In this document: in pieces, positions 1-11,763 of the stretch
Layout: each line of letters opens with the position of its first letter
How positions within the stretch are numbered: the first letter of the stretch is position 1
NCBI RefSeq assembly: GCF_000264905.1
Contig: NW_006763134.1
Span: 1,631,626 to 1,695,625, forward strand
DNA from: Stereum hirsutum FP-91666 SS1
Taxonomy: Eukaryota > Basidiomycota > Agaricomycetes > Russulales > Stereaceae
Direction: 5' to 3'
DNA length: 64,000 bases
Notes under the pieces: generated by a model
Seen by the model: only the letters and a program-made list of their open reading frames with translations
Databases searched by the model: none
What the model was told of the DNA's origin: nothing
Program-made: the position numbers and the translations under genes

Positions 1-282
1 GCCAGAAGACGTTGTGTGACCCCCGAACTCGCCACACCGGTACCGACTCTGTGCGACAATCGACGGAATTCCTAAAACCATCCACTCACATGATCTCAAC
101 GTCCAGATGTCTCGAGTCAAAGCATACGTTTATCGGGTCTACATATGCACATACATACATGTATACCTATTCAACTATTCTTCACATACTGATAAATGAT
201 TCATACATCCACGTGAACTTCATCTTTTGTCTTGCGCTCACTAGCAATCGAAGCAAATGATCCCGAATGAAACATATCATGC

Positions 283-1585
283 TCAGCAGTCGACGAAACC
301 AAGGGATCCCCAGCCAGTCCAGTCAGGTGCGCAGACACGGAAGTGGTGCGCCTTGTCAATGGCTTCGAGCTCCTTCATCTCCTCCTCGGTAAGGTCGATG
401 ACTTTCAGGTTGGCCTCGATACGGGCGGGGGTGACCGACTTCGCGAGGACTAAGTGAACCCGATCAAACCATTAGATTCATTTTCCACGCAAAAGCCGTT
501 CGATGGACGGAAGGGAACGGGAAGGAAGAAGAGAGACGCACCGTTAACGTTGGGGGTGTTAGCCTGGAACGAGATGAGGACGTTTGCGGGAGTAACGGAG
601 TATTTGTCCGCGATCTTCTTGATGACCGCGTTCTCGTGCAGAGGGGAGTTGTCGGAGCCGAGGGGGGAGTAGGCGGTGACGACGATGCCGTTCTTTTTGC
701 AGGCCTCAAGCACGTCGGTTTGGAGGCAAGATCTGCATTGAATGGTCGGATTTGTTAGTCAGTCACGTAAGAGCGGTCAAATAAAGTGGAAAAGATGGGG
801 GAATCGGTCTGAAGAGGCTTTGGAACTCACGGGTGGCGCTCGATCTGGTTCACGGCGGGGATGACAGTAGCCTCTTTGAGGAGGAGCTCAAGGAAAGCAG
901 GCGACACATTGGAGACACCTACGTCACATACCAACGAACACGCGTCAATTATATCGGTACATCATGATCCATGGTCGAGATAGTATAAATAAACACCAGA
1001 ACGCACCAATAGCCTTGACCTTCTCCGGGTGCGCCTTGTAGATCTTCTCCATCTCCTTCCATGTATCAATCCAGTTGATGGTCCTGTCAGCACCGGACAA
1101 GTCCTTGGTCATCGGAGCGGGCCAGTGCATCAACCAGAGGTCGAGGTAGTCCGTCTCAAGCTTGGCGAGAGACTCCTCAAGTGCGGCATAGGCACGAGTA
1201 TGGTCATTGTTGTTGAGCTTGGTGGTCAGGAAGAAGGAGGAGCGGGGAACACCAGAGGCTTTGATACCGTGGCCGACCTCAGCTTCGTTGCCTGTCATTC
1301 AGAAAATAAGATAATTCGGTCAGCCAGGGAAAATAGGGGTGGGTGAGTAAAGGGGCAAACCGTATGCTGCAGCGGTATCGATATGCTTGTATCCGGCCTT
1401 AAGAGCAGTCTCTACGGCGTGCTCGACAGCACCGGGCTGGGACTTCCAGGTACCTACATGATCAGACACACGATGAAAGGATCAGATCTTATATCGCATT
1501 AGGACGAGACTATATTGTGCTCACCGAGACCGAGAGTGGGCATCTCAGCACCAGTGTTAAGCTTGGTAACAGTGGAGGCGGGCAT
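283..1585 (-). CDS. aldo/keto reductase (AKR superfamily), spliced
   Basis: NADPH-dependent reductase of aldehydes or ketones, cytosolic. The start is ATG at 1585 ([20 protein letters not shown]) and the gene ends in [12 protein letters not shown] at 283. Exons joined across five or so short introns give about 310 residues, normal for the family. The catalytic tetrad is visible: Asp and Tyr in [11 protein letters not shown], Lys in FLTTKL and His in LWLMHWP. The C-terminal part has the expected AYSPLGS and [14 protein letters not shown] segments, the latter being the NADPH-binding loop. It resembles the fungal glycerol dehydrogenase/GCY1-like group, but the substrate cannot be read from sequence. 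A TATA element lies about 95 nt upstream of the start. Family assignment is secure; exon borders are predictions. Confidence 0.93.
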
Positions 1586-2638
1586 TTTGCGATGAGTTCT
1601 GTGGCTAGTGTTGAAGAAAGAGAGAAATTCGAGAGAAAACAAGAGGGGTCAGAGGCGATAGAGGAGAGTCCGGGGAATATATACTGTGGGACGGAAAGCA
1701 CGTCCCGCACATCCGTCCGCTCCGGATGAGGAGACTGCCCATCGATCGCTTGCTTGACATGGCGCCGCGGCCCAAACACGGCTGCAAAAAGGTCCCAGAA
1801 TCCGTCTCATCCAATTAAAATCAAGTCCGGCGAAAGACAGCGTGCTCGCACGGCGCGAGGTGGTGGAGTTTCTGGGTCATTCGGACGTTCCTCGGGAGTC
1901 CAGAAACTTCAGTGGGAAAGCAGTTGTTCCAATACAGACTGCGTTCGGTCTGTTTGGCCTCGGACAACCTAATGACGATAAGGGATTCTATTCTTTGAGC
2001 AGAAAGAGACGGCCTTGATTGGCATCAAGGATCCAAGAGTGTATATACGGGATCTACAACGTGAAGGTCAGTAATCCTATCTGCGGGACGTCAAGTGGGA
2101 TTTCGCTCACAATAGGTGCTGCCGGTATGCTCCTCGGGGCGCAGGAATTACCACTTGAAAGATACAGTGTAAATCTCTGAAAATTGCAAGAGGTGTCCCT
2201 GTCCTTATAACGTCCAGATTGCCGACGTGACAGCAATAAAGACTGGGATTATTTGAGCTCACAATGCTAGCCGGGACGTAACATCGGTTGACCCGGCGCT
2301 CGAAAAGTCGAACGCAAACAACTGACGTCATTCCCGCCGTGCCTTCCGAGGATAAGTGTGGCGAGGGTGGCAAGCAGGCGTGTATGTAGCACCGGTTACG
2401 AAGCGTACGTGTTTGAGTCTAGTTGAAGGTAAGTAATCCTGCACGAACTCGTATATATGAAGTTGGTCTCTATGCATGTGCATCAAAAATATGGGAAGAA
2501 AATAATCTATAGTCCTCAGAATTGTCCGCGCCGAATAGCACTATACCAATGGAGTCAGCTGTAGCCAGATAGAGCATACGCTCACTCAAATAGTCACTGT
2601 CCATGCTCCGCCAAAAAACAAAACGCATCCCGCACCGT
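1586..2638. other. intergenic, no gene seen
   Basis: This stretch holds the aldo/keto reductase promoter and the 3' side of the flavoprotein gene. Open frames here are short, lack family motifs and have no consistent splice structure. Confidence 0.6.
1678..1683 (-). promoter_or_regulatory. TATA box of the aldo/keto reductase gene
   Basis: TATATA on the minus strand, about 95 nt upstream of the ATG at 1585. It is the only strong TATA-like element in the nearby upstream DNA. Confidence 0.5.
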
Positions 2639-4693
2639 TCATCGATATCCTAGCGTCGCATTCGCCGCCGCCTTGGCCGCCAAGTACGCCACCTTCCTGG
2701 GTCCCCAGAAATACCAATCCAAAAGTACAACGCCCACTACCCCAATCAACAAGCCAACACCCAGCCCCAACATCCACCCATCTTCAAGCCCAACACTAAG
2801 CCCCCACATTTCCGCCACAGCACCCCACGCGCCCAGCTTATAATCAATGCCCTTCTGCCTCGTCAGTCTCGACATCTGAACCGTGTACCAAGCCATGCCC
2901 ATTCCTGCACCGATCAACTGCGGGAATGGCAGAATACCGAGATAGGTGAGCAGTTTTGTGATGAAGAGAAGGATGGGGTTCGCATTGGGAGGTGTGGAGG
3001 GGGTGAAGACAGGTTGGACAGGGAAGATAGAGGAAAGTTCTTTATCGACGAGGGAGGGTGACGAGGCGATGAGACGGTTGAAGGTGAGGTGTTCGGAGAG
3101 GCGATTGGGCAGGTCAGGAGTGAGGACGGAACCGCGGCCTATACCGGCAAGGTCGGCATATTGGGAGTCTAGGACGTCGTTGAGGGCTTCGAGGGATCGG
3201 AGACCTCCTGTGATGACAATGAGGGGGCGGGGGGTAGGAAGGAATTGGACTGCTGAGCGTGCGAGGCGGGAAAAGCGGGAGAAGAAGGCTTGGCAGGATG
3301 TAAGCATAAAGTCTATACAACAATGGCATGACCAGTCAACTACTGGGCGTGCAAATAAACAATAAGTATATACCTGGTGCCTCGTAGTCACCGCCACTAA
3401 TCTCAATGAAGTCAACCATCTTCCAACGGACAATCTCCTTCACATGCCCTACAGCTCGCTCCTCCTCCATGCTCAAAATATCGTCCTTTTCGTCAGATGC
3501 GAGACCAGAGCCAGCTTCAACATAGTCTGCGGAACTGATCTTGACTCCAAGAATAAAGTGGGGTGGGGCGATTGCCCTTATGGAAGTAACGATACGGTGG
3601 AGGAGACGGAGAGAGTTTCCTGGCATGGCAGAATAGTCGTCTGTTCGGGTGTTGCTCTTCGGCGACATGAACTGAGCAAGCAAGTCTATGACGGGCAAGT
3701 AGCGTAGCAAGGTCAGCGACGGGGATCTTCCAAGAAAACAATACAGCCGGAACAACCACTCACATCCGTGTGAAGCATGCAACTGGACGCCATCGAACCC
3801 AGTCTCTATCGCCACCTTTGCCCCTCTGACAAACTGTTCCACCACCATTTCCACATCCATCATTGTCATCTCCTTCGGCGTCTGGAACATGATCCTATTC
3901 ACAATTCCTGCCAACCATCCCTGCTTCCTCGCTCCCTTCCCTCTCCCAACACCGATCGCACTCGCTCCAATAGGCTTCCCGAACGATATCCTCCCACCAA
4001 TCAAGAACGGCGACTGTCGGCCGGAATGGTTGAGCTGCATGATTACCTTCGACCGCTTTCGCTCCATCTCTTCGACGGTGGTACCTTTGAGAGCGCCCGT
4101 GTTGATGTCGGTAGCGAGTTGTGCGTCCACGTTCATCTTCTTCCCCGCAAAATCGTCTTTCATAGTAGCCGCCAACCTCTGGAAATGCTTTACCGCCTCC
4201 TCGTACTCGTCGATCACGACGTCAGTATCATACACTACCTCCTTCTTCTTCCCCTTCCCGTCCGTCTCTTCGACTTTTGGTGGTTGCGGAGTAGGAATGA
4301 TCATATCGCGTCCGAGAGTCAGGTGTTTACTGTCGACTTGGACGTTCCCCGTAATGATCATACCCCAGCCGCCGCGTGCCCAAAGAGCGTAAAGTTGATA
4401 GTGCGCAAGGTTGGGTGGACCACCAAGGAGGTTAGTGAGATGCTCGTACATCGCAACTTTGATGAGACGGTTAGGCAGCGTGGGGCCCGAAGGGAGGACT
4501 ACTGGGGTGAATATCGGAGAGGGACTTGGTTCGGGGAGGAGGGGGGTTTTGCGGGTAGGGATTTGGGTGGAGGATGGAGTTTCATTGAGAGGGGTAGATG
4601 AGGCTTTTAGTTACGAGCACGGACATTATTTCAGTTAGTAGGAGTGATGGCTTATATGAGAGGGCCATTCGTACCTTGAGTATCGACAGACAT
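2639..4693 (-). CDS. NADH:flavin oxidoreductase (Old Yellow Enzyme-like) with C-terminal membrane tail
   Basis: FMN-dependent ene-reductase type TIM barrel. A tiny first exon (MSVDTQ) precedes the main exon, which carries LPNRLIKVAMYEHL near the barrel start, YALWARGGWGMIITGNVQ, and QLNHSGRQSPF. The family hallmark HGYLLAQF is restored by joining HASHG to YLLAQF across an intron at about 3,690-3,765. Later segments include SSADYVEAG, DFIEISGGDYEAP and PLIVITGGLRS. After the barrel comes a long tail with hydrophobic stretches (PILLFITKLLTYLGILPFP and a Gly/Val-rich helix in GLGVGLLIGVVGVVLLDWYF), ending in NATLGYR. Total length is about 600 residues, longer than a plain OYE of about 400. The tail suggests membrane anchoring, which is inference. 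Physiological substrate is unknown. Confidence 0.9.
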
Positions 4694-5580
4694 AGTGAAT
4701 TCAAGAGTGGGCCCAGCGCTTCGCGTTAGTGCGAACAAGATTAATACAAATGAGCGAGTTGTCTTTCAAGCACAAGAGATGTGTCAAGCAGGCTATGAAT
4801 GAGCGTGTAGGTATTCGATAGAAGGTTGAGCACCGAGCCTTTAGAAGAAGCAGATGAGAGAAATGTTCAGGGTGAGAATCGTGAGCGCGCAGTAGACTGT
4901 GGCCCGCTTGCGGTTATGAACGCTACGCCACCCGAACCACGTGGCACTGTGGTGTGTTCAAATTGGTGCAATTCGTATTGCCAAACAGCAACACTTTTCT
5001 TCCGAGCCATTGTCTTCCGAGCTCAAGCTCAAGATTGAAGGTCATGTATACTATCATGTACTCTGCAAATGATATTCAATGGTATTTGCGCCCTTGAAAC
5101 GAGTATTTGTTGTCTATAGTCGGCACTCGTTGGCTATCTCTTGCGTCGTACTACTTGGGCGACCTCGACCAAAGTAACGTCCGCTCCGTGATCTGGAGTA
5201 CGTTTTGCATAAAAAACATTACTTTTCGTACAAGTCTCTTTTGTTTCTGGATGAGTTGTGGCCAGTAGAACTGACTTTGATGGCCGCTATCTGTTCCACT
5301 GTGCCGCCCATCTGAAGGGTCCCGTGTCTTCCACTCCCATGAAAGCAGGGGCAACTCCAAGCATCCCTTTAGGTGCTATCCTAGGACCGTGACCCATCCT
5401 TACTGATCAATGGGGCCTGCTTGTCTGCTGAACCGCTAAATCACACTCAAGATCCTACCCCTCTTTCTTCTCACGACGATCGCCCCATACCCATTGACGC
5501 TCACTCGTACGTGGGGTATCTGCATTTTTTCACTAAATGGAGAGGACTGAATAATATCCCTACTACAGAAACGATTCTGA
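4694..5580. other. intergenic between divergent flavoprotein and NUP-family genes
   Basis: A shared upstream region for two divergently transcribed genes. I see no conserved coding segment. A short pyrimidine-rich stretch (ctctttcttctc) lies at about 5,460-5,471. Confidence 0.55.
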
Positions 5581-6907
5581 ATGTGGACCATCAACCTTTT
5601 CTTCACTTTCTTTGTACTCTGCGGTCTGTCGAGAGGCGAATTCACTGTGACGACTGTCGACCCACGTTCGAGAGATATGCGAGGGATCAGGAACAATCTA
5701 GACGTTCGAGCGGCGAGATTGACACCGAGAGTATTCATCATAAACATGGTTCGTCGATAGTACTTCCAGGCGGTTTTAACGTCTTGTGGCTGATTTTCGT
5801 GATCCTTGTTCACAGTTCAGTGGCGAGGGAGAAGTATGGCGAAACGTCCCAGAATTCGATGTCTTCGCACAGAATATCACAGTTCCCGGATGCTCTCCTC
5901 TTTTTCCTCAGGCGCACTGCACATCGGACGGTTTGATCTGCCAGCTCGTTACCGGAGAATCCGAGATCAACGCCGCGTCTACCATCTCAGCTCTCACCCT
6001 TTCCTCCTCGTTCAACCTCACGAAGACCTACTTCCTCATTGCGGGTATCTCTGGTGCCAACCCTAAAGTCACAACAATTACATCTGTCACGTTTGCTCGT
6101 TTTGCCATCCAGGTCGCTATGCAGAGCGAGATCGACGGTCGCGAGATACCTGCCGATTGGCCTACGGGATACGTACCACAGGGCTCATCCGTACCGGGTC
6201 AATATCCTCAGAGCATATACGGCACGGAGGTTTTCGAATTGAACGATGCTCTACGTCAGATCGCGATCGGGTTCACCGCGAACGTGACTCTCAACGATAC
6301 CACCGTGGCTCAAGTGGCCCGAGCCCAATACGCCAACGATTCATCCTTCGCTCCAGGCGCTGCACCGCCCTCCATCATGGCTTGCGATACCTTGACCTCC
6401 GACTCGTTGTGGAGTGGCGATCTGCTCTGCGAAGCTTTCGAGAACACGACGGCACTGTTCTCGAACGGTACAGCGCTATACTGCACAAAGCAGCAGGAAG
6501 ACAACGCTACCCTCGAGTCATTCCTCCGTGGCGCGGTCTTTGGTCTAATCGACTTCTCACGTATCATCCTTATGCGGACGACTGCCAGTTTCGATCGGCC
6601 ACCCAGAGGAAAGACCGCGTACGACAACTTCCTCGCGCCCGAAGCCGCTTTCGAACCTTCGCTCGTAAATCTCTATCTGGCCGGGGTCAGTGTTGTGCAG
6701 GGCATTATTGACGGGTGGGAGGAGACGTTCGAGCAGGGTGTGGAGCCGCAAAATTATATTGGAGATATATTCGGCTCACTTGGAGGTCAACCTGATTTCG
6801 GACCTGGCAGCGTGTTTAATGGGGCTGTGGCGCCGATGAGACGATTGGCGAGGCGGAGGACCCGAAGTGACGACCAAGTAGAAGAGGGGCTGATGTCGGA
6901 GGTGTAA
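5581..6907 (+). CDS. purine nucleoside permease (NUP) family protein, copy 1
   Basis: Two exons, 5581-5748 and 5816-6907, give 419 residues. The start is ATG at 5581, followed by a hydrophobic secretion leader (MWTINLFFTFFVLCGLSRG). The join gives PRVFIINMFSGEGEVW, the conserved NUP opening. Conserved segments follow: NVPEFDVFAQNITVPG, AHCTSDGLICQLVTGESEIN, TYFLIAGISGANPK, the tryptophan-rich IPADWPTGYVPQGS and YGTEVFELNDAL. Several Asn-X-Ser/Thr sites fit a secreted glycoprotein. Candida albicans NUP is the named family member, associated with nucleoside uptake. This protein shows no multi-span membrane domain, so a secreted nucleoside-binding or -cleaving role is possible. It is the upstream member of a tandem pair with the gene at 7223. 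Confidence 0.9.
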
Positions 6908-7179
6908 TTTGGGCAGCCTGGATGTCTTGTTTGCGAGTTGTCTTCGCTCGTTTAGGCACAACGTCTGCACGAAATCTTGAGCAAGCCGCTGGCGAGGTGG
7001 AACGGTGTATGGAACGGCCACCGCACTTCACCGTCCAATCCACCTTTTTTTTCATCTGAAACCGTCAGCTTGACACTAGATTCTCCAGCGCTCGTTGGGT
7101 GTTGAGACCTCCCTGGGGATTCCAAAAACAGATCAATCACATCTCGCGTAGACCGCAGGCTCGGGCGGCGTTTGGTTTG

Positions 7180-7187
7180 TATATAAA
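7180..7187 (+). promoter_or_regulatory. TATA box of NUP-family copy 2
   Basis: TATATAAA about 36 nt before the ATG at 7223, implying a very short 5' leader. No equally strong element was seen before copy 1. Confidence 0.5.
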
Positions 7188-7222
7188 GCCGACCTCGAGG
7201 TTTGCTCATCATTGCGACCGCA

Positions 7223-8562
7223 ATGCTGATTTCTTCACCTGTGCCACTATTCCTTTCTCTCTGCACTCTATTTTCATCATGTTCTGCTCGTGCTGAACGC
7301 GCTCGGTACCCTGCTGATGGCGGACGTGGCGCTCTCAAGCTCACAACCCAGGATCGTGCAGGAGATGAGGCGACCAACGGGACGATTGCACCGAAAGTGT
7401 TTATCATCAGCATGGTGCGTAACGGTATCTTCGAAGCTATCTTAACGTTGATGGGAATATATGTCTGTTGCAACAGTACTCTGATGAGGAGGAAGTGTGG
7501 TATAATATCCCCGAATTCGACATTCTCTCCCAAAACATCACGGTCCCAGGTTTCTCCCCATCATTTCCCGATGCCCATTGTACCTCAGACGGCACCATAT
7601 GTCACCTAGTAACAGGCGAAGCTGAAATCAACGCCGCGTCAACCATCTCCGCGCTTATCTACTCGCGCACCTTCAACCTCGCCACGACCTATTTCCTGAT
7701 TGCCGGTGTCGCAGGCGTCAGCCCAAAGGTCACCACCATCGGGTCCGTCACATTTGCTCGGTTCGCCGTCCAAGTCGCCCTTCAATACCAGATTGATGCT
7801 CGCGAAATCCCGACCGACTGGCCGACCGGCTACGTTCCTCAAGGTTCCTACTCCCCTGATCAATATCCAGGCTACATCTACGGCACGGAGGTCTTCGAGC
7901 TCAACGACGCCCTTCGTCAGCGCGTAATCGATTTCGCAAGCAACGTCACGCTAGTCGACTCCGAGGATGCACAGGCAGTTCGTGCAAACTACGCCAACAC
8001 TTCCTTATATGGACCGGGAGCGGATACTCCGTCTGTTGTCGCCTGTGACACTGCCACGTCCGATGTTTGGTTCTCTGGTTCCCTGCTCGGTGAGACCTTC
8101 GAGAACACTACGTTGCTGTTCACCAATGGTACCGCCGTGTACTGCACAACGCAACAAGAGGAAAACGCCACACTCGAATCACTCATGCGCGGCGCACTTT
8201 CCGGGCTCGTCGATTTCTCTCGCATCATCATCATGCGCTCCGCTTCCGACTTCGATAGGCAGTTTGAAGGACAGAGTGCATCTGATAACCTTCTTGGAGA
8301 GACACCGGGTTATGATATTGCTCTTACGAATTTATACCTGGTCGGTGTGAAGGTTGTAGAGGGTATTGTGGAGGAGTGGGAAGAAACATTCGAGAAGGGG
8401 GTCCAAGCGGAGAACTATGTTGGGGATATCCTCGGATCTTTGGGTGAGAAGCCCGATTTTGGTCCACAGAGCGTTTCTGGTGAGGCCGTGTCGGAGAAGA
8501 GGTCCTTCAGTGGGAGAAAGGGGAGAAGAGCTGATCGACGACGGCATCGTCTTAATTTGTGA
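7223..8562 (+). CDS. purine nucleoside permease (NUP) family protein, copy 2
   Basis: Two exons, 7223-7414 and 7477-8562, give 425 residues. The ATG at 7223 opens a secretion leader (MLISSPVPLFLSLCTLFSS). The intron lies at the same place as in copy 1, after the conserved KVFIISM. The rest follows copy 1 segment by segment: NIPEFDILSQNITVPG, HCTSDGTICHLVTGEAEINA, TYFLIAGVAGVSPK, IPTDWPTGYVPQGS, YGTEVFELNDALR and ENYVGDILGSLGEKPDFGP. The C-terminus is a short basic tail (RRADRRRHRLNL), whereas copy 1 ends RRRTRSDDQVEEGLMSEV. Same orientation, 315 nt after copy 1. Function as for copy 1. Confidence 0.9.
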
Positions 8563-9030
8563 CGGATAATTCAGGCATCGGATAGTCGTCAGATGTTTCA
8601 GATATCCGTAAGAGCTGAAAGAGGCGAATCCGTTACATACAGGTATTTTGGCTGTATTCTATACATAGGTGGTACTTGCTCGAAGCGTGGAGTAGAGTAT
8701 CGCGCCCTTTGCAACTTCATGTTGTTAATTCTCACCTTCCGCAATTTTCACTCCGGCCGTAGTTCTGAGAGTAGACACAGGCTAGTATCACGCTTGGTCG
8801 GCGTTCAAGTTATTGCACAGAACTCTCATAACATGGTAGATTCAGAATCTCAATAATGTTGGTGACCGAGGATATTGAAACTCATATATTTCCCTAGTAT
8901 TCTTCATCCTTCTACATACAGCTTCTGCTCCTGGAGTTGTATATCAAGTGTATTCTCAGAGTAACATGAACACAAGGCCCTCGTAATACGAAGAATATTG
9001 AATAGAATAGAATGTAGAAATCATGCGCAA
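8563..9030. other. intergenic between convergent genes
   Basis: A 3'-to-3' region between NUP copy 2 and the seven-TM gene. It is AT-leaning with no gene seen. Confidence 0.6.
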
Positions 9031-10610
9031 TCATACTCCAACACTTGAGATGGTAGAATCCGCCTTGGACACCTGGCCTCCCGGCTCATTTACCTCTGGC
9101 CGTTCGGGACTACTAGGAAGAAAATAGGCAGAAGGACTATTCAGCTCCGGAAGTTCAATGTTTACATTCTTTCTCGACCGTCTTTGCGTTTTCCATCGAA
9201 AATAAGGATCGGTCGACTCGGCTACGGTCACTTGTCGCTCGAAAGTGACCGTGTGATCTCTGCCAAATTGTGGCACTTGACTTTGGGCTGTTGGTTCCAG
9301 AAGTGTGTTCTGGGAGTATATTAGGATGACGATAATTGTCGGATAGATTCCCTGATCGAGACGTCGCTCAACAGTGGTCACAATGCGATGTATAAAAAGA
9401 CGAACCACAATAACGCTAGTCATGTCGTCGAACATGACTGCTGCAAATCGCAAGTCAGCCCTAGCGAAGACTCTTTCGTTGACGGCTGTTATGCTCAGTA
9501 TCATTTGTGCAATCTGCGAGAAGTGCATCAGCAGGGTAGTCGAATAGTAGGAAAAGGCTGCACATACGAAGAAGAAAAGGTATAGCGTTCCCGTCCCAGC
9601 AAGTATACCCAGCACACGCTCTGCTTGCGTCGAGCTTTGAAGAGCGTTACCGGATAGTATTGGCTTGATACTCCGGCGATACCGCCTTTCCCAAGGCTTG
9701 ATCATCAACTTGAGGGTGACGTGAAATCTTGAAGAATGGCTTACCAGTTCTTCAGCACGATGAGAAGAGTTCCTACCGCCGTTGTGGCCACGGCCGTACA
9801 GTATGAAGTCGTTTGAATATTCCGGCAGAAGTGTGGCTTCTGGAAGGTTCCGAGCTCTATTTCAGACCCTAGTCTTGCAACGCAATACGACAGCATGATC
9901 GAGGAAACTGGCAAGCAAAACAATCTTTGAGCTACTGAGATATCCGCGCTATGTTGGGAATAGCTTACTTATCGAAGCCAAGATAGTGGCAGCGGGGATG
10001 AGTAAGACAAGTCTCTCCCTGCCTTTCACCCAAAATGCATAGACACCCCAAATCAAGAGAGAATCGCTCATGATGGACTATGAGACAATGATCAGGCTCT
10101 GACGTGTTCGAGGATCAGCACACGATGTCCGTACCATGTAAGAGAACAATGCCAGCTGAACCGCCGATCTGCGAAAGATGAATTCCGTGGCAGTTTGATA
10201 CTTGATGTCCATGGACAGCTCGGGATGATCCACGAGAGTTATGCGCGTCTCCGCAACAACATTCACGAGGTCGATGATCCAAAGTATCAGCGCGAAGATG
10301 AACATGAGAATAAGCAGTGCCAGTGTAAAGAGTGGGATACTAGAACGGCCTTTACGGCTAAAATAGGTGAAAAAAGGAGTCAGAACTATTTGACGCGCAT
10401 TACAGAGTGCAGACGTACCAGAGCAGAGACATCGCTTTGAGGACAAGCACGGCATATACAGCTGTATACAGAGAGCCTTATCAACCAAAAAAACTCTCAA
10501 AGCATCCGAATGCTTGAGAACAAACCGACGAGGAACGTCTCGACAGAAACGCAGACCATTGACTGCACCAAGTCATGGCCGATGGTGTTGAGAACGGATA
10601 CATCTGCCAT
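9031..10610 (-). CDS. seven-transmembrane basidiomycete protein of unknown function
   Basis: Start ATG at 10610 (MADVSVLNTIGHDLVQSM), stop at 9031. Spliced exons give successive hydrophobic segments: AVYAVLVLKAMSLLW, IPLFTLALLILMFIFALILW, QLALFSYMSIMSDSLLIWGV, LVLLIPAATILASII, YCTAVATTAVGTLLIVL, VLGILAGTGTLYLFFF and a last one ending GIYPTIIVILIYSQNTLLE. That pattern, and especially the GIYPT(L/I)I signature before the final helix, is shared by many uncharacterised membrane proteins of Agaricomycetes. The C-terminal tail of about 75 residues is hydrophilic and Ser/Pro-rich. A possible 54-nt intron after YLFFF keeps frame whether spliced or not, so its status is undecided. Role unknown; a receptor-like function is only a guess. 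Confidence 0.75.
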
Positions 10611-11763
10611 GGTTCATGCCCAAGTGTTGCGAGAGAAGGGGGAGAGAGAGGGGTCAGTGTGAGGAAGAATCACCTCGATGTTATAGGCGTGGAGTCGACT
10701 TTGATGAGTGCGACTCCAGTGATATGCCTTCTTTGATGAAGATTCGTGGCCGAGATGATCGTTCACATGTATTTATGAGTCGAATGGTGCGATTGTACCG
10801 CCAAGTACGGCGTGGGAGCCACAAAATATAACTGTACAGTTTCTGTTCAAAGATGCAAAGCCCAAGGAGAAACAGAAAAAGAAGAGAGGAACCTCCTTCC
10901 TTTTCTTCGAGAGATAGAGTACGAATATGTACCTTGTACTCTCACTAACAGACCTCATGCAGCGACTATCGTGCGTATGTTATAGCGGCCATGCATATCA
11001 CACGATCGCCTTCAGAATCGACTAGTATCAATGAGGTGATTGTGGCCGTTTCCACCTCGGGAGGTAGGTAGTGATGATCTGTGTTAGACCTTCCCTACAT
11101 TGGGTCGGTCTCTGGATAGGTTTGGGTTGCGAGACTCTAGCTCGAACGGAACGACTATCGAGATCATCGCAATAGCGATTTGGAACAACAAATGTTGTCC
11201 TATGCTTCCGAGATTAACTCTCCGACGATATAATCGAGGCTAGAGCATGCGCCACGACCTCACGAGGTATAGAGAGGATCACAGGGATGGGCAGCTCGGT
11301 GCAGAAGGGTGATGTTGTGTACAAAGATCAAGAGCGGCTATGCAGCTATTGCTAAGTGTTCGTTCTCTGGGTCAGACATTTTCCCATCATGCAGACGGAG
11401 GAAGTAGTCCTCCCCTGAGAAATCTGAACCGATGGTCGAAACAACGATAACAGATGGTCAGAAGGGCCACAATTGACACCCTTAACAGATGTAAGGCGTC
11501 GATTCCAGCTTTACACTGCAATCATAGAATGACAAATGTCTGTAAGTATGTGCATCAGGATACTGAAAAGCGATGCAATGAAGGCCTAAACTGGTGACAC
11601 GTACGGCTTCAAATCTTTGCCAAGCTTTGTCGGTTGAGCCTCTAGTGCATGTAGACATGTGTGTATGCATGCGGGACACGGTGCGCCGATTAGCCAAGGA
11701 GAAAATAACATTTATGCATTACGGTCGTTCGTGAAGGGAACGGTGGTAGATTAGGCGCCTCCG
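10611..11763. other. intergenic, no gene seen
   Basis: About 1.15 kb between two minus-strand genes: promoter of the seven-TM gene on the left, 3' side of the protease on the right is at the far end. Only short motif-free open frames are present. Confidence 0.6.

Noticed and set aside
5421..5936. A 171-codon plus-strand frame
   Set aside because: It overlaps the first exon and intron of NUP copy 1 in a different frame and has no motif.
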